A stretch of 9,479 bases of DNA from Nitrospirota bacterium (GTDB taxonomy: Bacteria; Nitrospirota; Thermodesulfovibrionia; UBA6902): NCBI GenBank assembly GCA_024277515.1, contig JAJRVB010000105.1, positions 1 through 9,479 on the forward strand, given 5' to 3'. The notes below the pieces were generated by a model that was given only the letters and a program-made list of their open reading frames with translations, did no database searches and had not been told where the DNA came from. Each line of letters begins with the position of its first letter. Position 1 is the first letter of the stretch. This document shows, piece after piece, positions 6,053-9,479 of this stretch. The translations under genes were made by a program, and so were the position numbers.

Positions 6053-7789
6053 TTAATAATAAACCTTTACGGTCGTTCCCCTGCCTTCTTCACTCTCTAT
6101 TTTCATGTCCCACCCATGGGCCCTCACAAGGTGTTTGACAATGGCGAGACCGAGACCTGTCCCGCCGAGTTCACGCGAACGGGAGGGGTCAACCCTGAAG
6201 AACCTTTCACCAACCCTGGAAAGATATTTCTCCGGAATGCCTGGTCCCGAATCTCTTACATAAAAAAAGCCTTTCCCGCCCTCTTGTGACAAGCCTATCT
6301 CTACTTCTCCCTTTTCCGTAAACTTTACCGCATTATCAACAAGATTCAGCAATATCTGCTCAGTCCTGTCCCTGTCGGCATTAATAAACACATTGCCCTG
6401 GCCGGTGTTTTTAGTGATGCGGAGATCTTTTTTTGCCGCATGAATCAGGACGGTATTCATTACACTCTCAATTATGTCCACCAGATTCACTTCTGTTTTG
6501 ACAATTGAAATCACGCCCAGCTCCAGCCTGGATATGGTCAGCAGGTCCTCCAGCAGCCGGTTGAGGCGCGAACTGTGATCTTTTATGGTATGCAGGAATT
6601 TTTCGGCGTTTTCCCGGTCATATAGGGCGCCGTCTATAAGGGTCTCCGCAAATCCCTGTATGGCCGTCACCGGTGTTTTTATTTCATGGGACACATTCGC
6701 CACAAAATCTTTTCTCATCTGCTCCAGTTTTTTCATCTGTGTTGTGTCATGGAATATTGCAATGAAGCCCGCTAACTCCCCCACCTGATAATAGAGGGGA
6801 GATACGCGCACGAAGAGATACTTTTCCTCCGGGACATCAATGACAATCTCTGTAGAGCCGGACATGCGGGCCTGCTTTACCTCATCAATGAGATGCATGA
6901 ATGCGGGGCTTCTCACCACCTCAAGAAATGGACGCCCTTCTATTGGACCATGTGCAAAGAGGTCACGGGCGGTATTATTTGAAAGTTCAACGGTGCCATG
7001 CATATTTATAAGGAGCAGCGCATCAGGGATGCTTTTGAGTATGACATTCAGCCGCTCTGCTTCCTCATCTTTCGTCCGTATGCTTTTCTCGAGTTCAGCG
7101 GCCATGTTGTGCATATTACGGGCCAGCTCGGTGAATTCACCCGCCCCTTCCATATACAGTTTTTTTCTGAAGAGGCCGTGGGCGATCGCGTCTGCATAGT
7201 CTGAAACACGGATGACAAATTTCCTGATTCTTTCAGTCTGCCAGATCAGGATAATGCCGAATGACAAAAACGCAAGGATGACCGTAAGGTTGATCCTTAA
7301 CCTGAGGCTGTTGATGGATTTGTTGATGCGCGTTAGCGGGACCGCCAGCCTGATAAATCCTGTATGCTTCCCGTGCTCTTCAATTTTGCGCGCGCTATAC
7401 AGGAGATCATGTTGCAGCGTGCTGCTGAATCGTATGGCTGAACCAACAGGGGCGGTGAGCGCCTGCTGGATCTCGGGCCTGCCTGAATGATTGTCCATGG
7501 TCGGGACATCCTGGTCTGAATCTCCCAGCACCCTGCCCCCTGTGTCTATGATGGTGACCCTTGCCAAGGTCTTTTCTTTTATGTCCCTGCAGAACGTGTC
7601 AATATTTATATCTGATATGCCCTGGAATGCATAAGCGGCAACAGAGGTCTGGATTGCAAGGCTTTTTTTCAGATTATCAATATAACTGTTTCTGATAACA
7701 CTCGAAAGATAAACATTGATCACGGAAACGGATATGATCAGTACTGCGGCGTAAATAATAAATGTACGTCTGAATATCCTGCGTTTCAT
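6053..7789 (-). CDS. phoR: Phosphate-sensing histidine kinase PhoR
   Basis: PhoR phosphorylates PhoB when phosphate is low and dephosphorylates it when phosphate is plentiful. The 578-residue protein has a membrane helix (about 10-31), an extracytoplasmic domain (32-165), a second helix (about 168-184), a HAMP linker (185-238) and a PAS domain (245-350, beginning LNVILKSIPDALLLIN). A HisKA domain follows with the phosphoacceptor H368 in NVSHEIKTP. The ATPase domain has the N box with N482 and N486, G1 DSGPGIP (513-519), F box RFFRVD (529-534) and G2 GGTGLGLAI (542-550). All catalytic motifs are intact. The large periplasmic domain resembles Bacillus-type PhoR more than E. coli PhoR, which lacks one. 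The ATG overlaps the phoB stop (ATGA), with GGAG just upstream. Its pairing with phoB and pst makes PhoR a safe name. Confidence 0.93.
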   Translation of the reverse strand: MKRRIFRRTFIIYAAVLIISVSVINVYLSSVIRNSYIDNLKKSLAIQTSVAAYAFQGISDINIDTFCRDIKEKTLARVTIIDTGGRVLGDSDQDVPTMDNHSGRPEIQQALTAPVGSAIRFSSTLQHDLLYSARKIEEHGKHTGFIRLAVPLTRINKSINSLRLRINLTVILAFLSFGIILIWQTERIRKFVIRVSDYADAIAHGLFRKKLYMEGAGEFTELARNMHNMAAELEKSIRTKDEEAERLNVILKSIPDALLLINMHGTVELSNNTARDLFAHGPIEGRPFLEVVRSPAFMHLIDEVKQARMSGSTEIVIDVPEEKYLFVRVSPLYYQVGELAGFIAIFHDTTQMKKLEQMRKDFVANVSHEIKTPVTAIQGFAETLIDGALYDRENAEKFLHTIKDHSSRLNRLLEDLLTISRLELGVISIVKTEVNLVDIIESVMNTVLIHAAKKDLRITKNTGQGNVFINADRDRTEQILLNLVDNAVKFTEKGEVEIGLSQEGGKGFFYVRDSGPGIPEKYLSRVGERFFRVDPSRSRELGGTGLGLAIVKHLVRAHGWDMKIESEEGRGTTVKVYY

Positions 7790-8481
7790 AATTCTCCGTC
7801 CACAAAATAACCAATGCCCCTTCTTGTCTTTACATATACGGGATGAGCAGGGTCATCTTCGATCTGTGCCCGCAATCTCCGGACATGAACATCAACTGTC
7901 CTCGGTTCCACAAAGGCGTCGTCTTTCCAGACGGCATTGAGCAGCATATCGCGGTTAAAGACGCGCCCTTTTTTTTGAACCAGATAAAGCAGGAGCTTAT
8001 ATTCGGTTGCACTCAGCCTGATGAGTGCGCCGCGTTTTTTTACCTGATATGTATCAGTATTAATCTCGATATCCGCGATGGTAATAATTTTGTCTCTTGG
8101 AGGCCTTTCCCGGCTTCTTCGCAGGACAGCCCTTACCCTGGCGATTAGTTCACGCGGGCTGAAGGGCTTGGTAATGTAATCATCCGCCCCCATCTCGAGG
8201 CCGAGCACTTTATCAACCTCCTCGCTTTTTGCGGTGAGCATAATAATGGGAATGACGCCTGTTTTGTCCGAAGCCTTCAGCATTTTACAGAGTTCCATCC
8301 CCTGGATGCCGGGCAGCATAAGGTCGAGGATCAGGAGGTCGTACTCATGGCGTTTAATTAACCGTAATGCCTCTTCCCCGTTTGTTGAAGTCGTTATGGA
8401 AAAGCCGTCCTTTTGGAGATTGTATGATACGAGTTCGAGGATGTCTCTTTCATCATCAACGACCAATATATGATCTTTCAT
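7786..8481 (-). CDS. phoB: Phosphate response regulator PhoB
   Basis: PhoB is the transcription factor of the Pho regulon. At 231 residues it has the usual OmpR/PhoB length. The receiver domain (1-120) has the acidic pocket D9-D10, the phosphoacceptor D53 (LLILDLMLPG), switch residues T83 and Y102, and K105 in the KPF motif. The C-terminal winged helix (about 130-228) includes LSATEYKLLLYLV and the recognition-helix region RTVDVHVRRLRAQIE, and ends with the wing RRGIGYF. The start MKDHILVVDDE fits the family, so ATG 8479-8481 is secure. However, no Shine-Dalgarno sequence is visible before it, and no Pho box lies in the 68 bp before it. It overlaps phoR by 4 bases. It may depend on transcription coming from the ferritin gene upstream. 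Confidence 0.95.
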   Translation of the reverse strand: MKDHILVVDDERDILELVSYNLQKDGFSITTSTNGEEALRLIKRHEYDLLILDLMLPGIQGMELCKMLKASDKTGVIPIIMLTAKSEEVDKVLGLEMGADDYITKPFSPRELIARVRAVLRRSRERPPRDKIITIADIEINTDTYQVKKRGALIRLSATEYKLLLYLVQKKGRVFNRDMLLNAVWKDDAFVEPRTVDVHVRRLRAQIEDDPAHPVYVKTRRGIGYFVDGEL

Positions 8482-8492
8482 ATAACAGGATC

Positions 8493-8510
8493 AAAAAAAG
8501 GTTTTAAACC
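8493..8510 (-). terminator. Weak terminator-like hairpin between ferritin and phoB
   Basis: On the minus strand GGTT-TAA-AACC is followed directly by seven T residues, the layout of an intrinsic terminator for ferritin transcripts. The stem has only 4 bp, so termination would be weak and read-through into phoB likely. The same 68-bp gap also has ATCATGC twice with a 10-base period (8533-8549), of unknown meaning. Confidence 0.3.
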
Positions 8511-8549
8511 GTCAGCCCCTTTGCTGTCCGCAATCATGCGTGATCATGC

Positions 8550-9065
8550 TTACAATGTAACACCGGCCGGCGGGACAAAGGTCCGCGCGGCAAGCTCCTT
8601 GTCAATCATAAACAGGCCGCCGGGGTTGTCCTGGTTGAGCTTCAGGCTCTGGATCACCTCATCGGCTGACTCCTCTTCCTCGACCTGTTCATCAACAAAC
8701 CACTTCAGAAAGCTGCCTGTTGCATGGTCCCTGATTTCGAGGGCAAGGTCCAGAAGGGCGTTGATTTTGCCGGTGACCACCTGCTCGTGCTCAAGGACAT
8801 TCTCAAAGGCTGCCAGCGGAGTTTCCCATTCTGAAGGAGGGGCCTTTATGTCCGACAATACGACCCTGCCTCCGCGGGAGGTAAGAAAGTCATAAAATTT
8901 CTTTGTATGAGCCTGTTCCTCCATCGCCTGCACCCGCATCCAGCTCGAACAACCCTTCAGGTTTATAGAATCAAAATATGCGGCCATAGAAAAATAGAGA
9001 TATGATGAATAGAGTTCCCAGTTCATCTGCTCATTAATTGCGGCTTCCATCTTTTTGTCTATCAT
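8550..9065 (-). CDS. ftnA: Ferritin, FtnA type (non-haem)
   Basis: This 171-residue ferritin oxidises Fe(II) and stores it as a mineral inside a 24-subunit cytoplasmic cage. The metal ligands of bacterial FtnA are all present at the familiar numbers: E17, E50 and H53 (site A); E94 and Q127 with E130 (site B); E49, E126 and E129 (third site). The conserved tyrosine is Y24. Family phrases include NWELYSSYLYFSMAAYF (15-31), MEEQAHTKKFYDFL (48-61) and WFVDEQVEEE (122-131). There is no haem-ligand signature of bacterioferritin, and the length fits FtnA (about 165). The ATG at 9063-9065 has GGAGG 6 nt upstream. It stands 68 bp before phoB on the same strand. Bacterial ferritin cores usually contain much phosphate, which may explain the location. 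Confidence 0.95.
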   Translation of the reverse strand: MIDKKMEAAINEQMNWELYSSYLYFSMAAYFDSINLKGCSSWMRVQAMEEQAHTKKFYDFLTSRGGRVVLSDIKAPPSEWETPLAAFENVLEHEQVVTGKINALLDLALEIRDHATGSFLKWFVDEQVEEEESADEVIQSLKLNQDNPGGLFMIDKELAARTFVPPAGVTL

Positions 9066-9140
9066 GCTGCCCCTCCGTTGATTTTAGATATTTTCACAAG
9101 ATGTTCGTTTTATCCTGAAAACGGATATCAGCCACTGATC
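9066..9140 (-). other. Upstream region of the ferritin gene
   Basis: This stretch should hold the ferritin promoter. The ribosome site is clear (GGAGGGG just before the ATG). A possible -10 (TAAAAT, about 22 nt before the ATG) has no matching -35 at normal spacing. I see no convincing Fur box or Pho box. Confidence 0.35.
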
Positions 9141-9176
9141 AAGTCTCCCCCTTTGGAAAAGGGGGGAATACAGATT
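9141..9176. repeat. Short copy of the dispersed palindromic repeat
   Basis: The first 22 bases (9141-9162) are identical to 5906-5927 (AAGTCTCCCCC then TTTGGAAAAGG). The element then goes straight to a right end, GGGGAATACAGATT, close to GGGGGACACAGACT of the longer copy. It therefore looks like the same element without the roughly 26-base centre, giving a simple CCCCCTTTGG / GGGGGG hairpin upstream of the ferritin gene. Confidence 0.65.
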
Positions 9177-9183
9177 GAATTGA

Positions 9184-9247
9184 TGAACAGGATTTACGGG
9201 ATTTTTTCTTTTGTCTTTCTATCCTGTGTATCCTGTAAATCCTGTCA
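9184..9247. repeat. ATCCTGT-type dispersed palindrome with 9-base repeats
   Basis: The right arm has three tandem 9-base units starting ATCCTGT, at 9221, 9230 and 9239. The left arm (9184-9202, containing ACAGGATTTACGGGAT) is complementary to the last two units apart from one bulge and one mismatch. The arms give an 18-bp stem with a 27-nt T-rich loop. It is directly next to the short repeat copy at 9141-9176. It looks like a second intergenic repeat family, distinct from the CCCCC-type element. Confidence 0.65.
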
Positions 9248-9479
9248 AGAGATATAATCCATCACAATCCGTGGCCAAATGCTTTTTACAGGTTTATTGA
9301 TAATAATTTGTTCTGAGAAAATAATAGCACACAAATACACTTTCTGCTATTTACTCTTTACGTCTATATAGAATTTCGTTAAAATATAACATCTTTATTT
9401 AGCAGGGGACGGGAGAAGTTATTTTATTAAGATAAATCAATAACGTTAATGCGCGCATCAGGCATTGACAAAAGTTAAC
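9248..9479. other. AT-rich stretch without a recognisable gene
   Basis: No open frame of useful length, tRNA or repeat is visible in these 232 bases. The stretch is clearly more AT-rich than the genes. A perfect -35 word, TTGACA, lies at 9465-9470 on the plus strand; any -10 partner would fall beyond the window. This could be the promoter region of a rightward gene, so the ferritin-pho block may begin at a divergent intergenic region. That is a weak inference. Confidence 0.3.

Noticed and set aside
8482..8549. Possible Pho box before phoB, around a single CTGTTAT next to the start codon
   Set aside because: There is no second half-site 11 bp away and no -10 box at the right distance, so autoregulation through a local Pho box is not supported.
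9221..9247. Repeated CTGT words (CTGTGTA, CTGTAAA, CTGTCAA) that resemble Pho half-sites
   Set aside because: The period is 9 bp, not the 11 bp needed for PhoB dimers, and the units belong to a palindromic repeat with a complementary left arm.
9228..9247. Minus-strand TTGACA as a promoter -35 inside the ATCCTGT repeat
   Set aside because: The hexamer 17 bp downstream (AGGATA) is a poor -10, and both words simply follow from the 9-base repeat sequence.
9248..9479. Hidden small RNA or small ORF in the AT-rich right end
   Set aside because: The only frames are very short, and I could not see a promoter plus terminator pair within the window.

Overview
The window carries a complete phosphate-starvation (Pho) locus of a Gram-negative bacterium. 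Every gene is on the minus strand, so transcription runs from high to low coordinates. In that order the genes are a FtnA-type ferritin, phoB, phoR, pstS, pstC, pstA, pstB, phoU and the start of a lipoprotein gene that runs off the left edge. PstS has a cleavable signal peptide and no lipobox, so it should be a free periplasmic protein, which fits a diderm host. The long PstC and PstA, with N-terminal extensions of the DUF3708 and DUF3333 kind, the intermediate base composition and the G/C-run intergenic repeats would fit a Nitrospirota, Desulfobacterota or similar environmental lineage. That placement is a guess, because no rRNA or other phylogenetic marker is present.

Layout: 9066-9479 has no gene but holds two palindromic dispersed repeats and AT-rich DNA. 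8550-9065 is ferritin. 7786-8481 (phoB) and 6053-7789 (phoR) overlap by 4 bases. 5829-6052 is the control region of the transporter operon: a two-unit Pho box, a consensus -10 box, and a leader of about 150 nt with two hairpins. 4770-5828 is pstS, followed by pstC, pstA and pstB, which are tightly packed or overlapping. A gap of about 110 bp with a small repeat cluster precedes phoU (480-1142). A further gap of about 115 bp holds a diverged repeat copy, and a truncated lipoprotein gene lies at 1-363.

How the genes work together: PstS captures periplasmic phosphate and the PstC-PstA channel, driven by the PstB ATPase, imports it. PhoU links the transporter's state to the sensor kinase PhoR. 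When phosphate is scarce, PhoR phosphorylates PhoB, which should bind the Pho box at 6004-6021 and raise pstSCAB-phoU expression. Ferritin stores iron, commonly with phosphate in its mineral core, and its position directly upstream of phoB hints at a link between iron storage and phosphate control.

I see no novel multi-gene system here. The protein-coding part is conventional. The points most worth a second look are non-coding: the well-formed Pho promoter, the structured pstS leader built partly from a dispersed palindromic repeat, related repeats at both ends of the locus, a possible ribosome-site hairpin at pstC, and the ferritin-phoB linkage.
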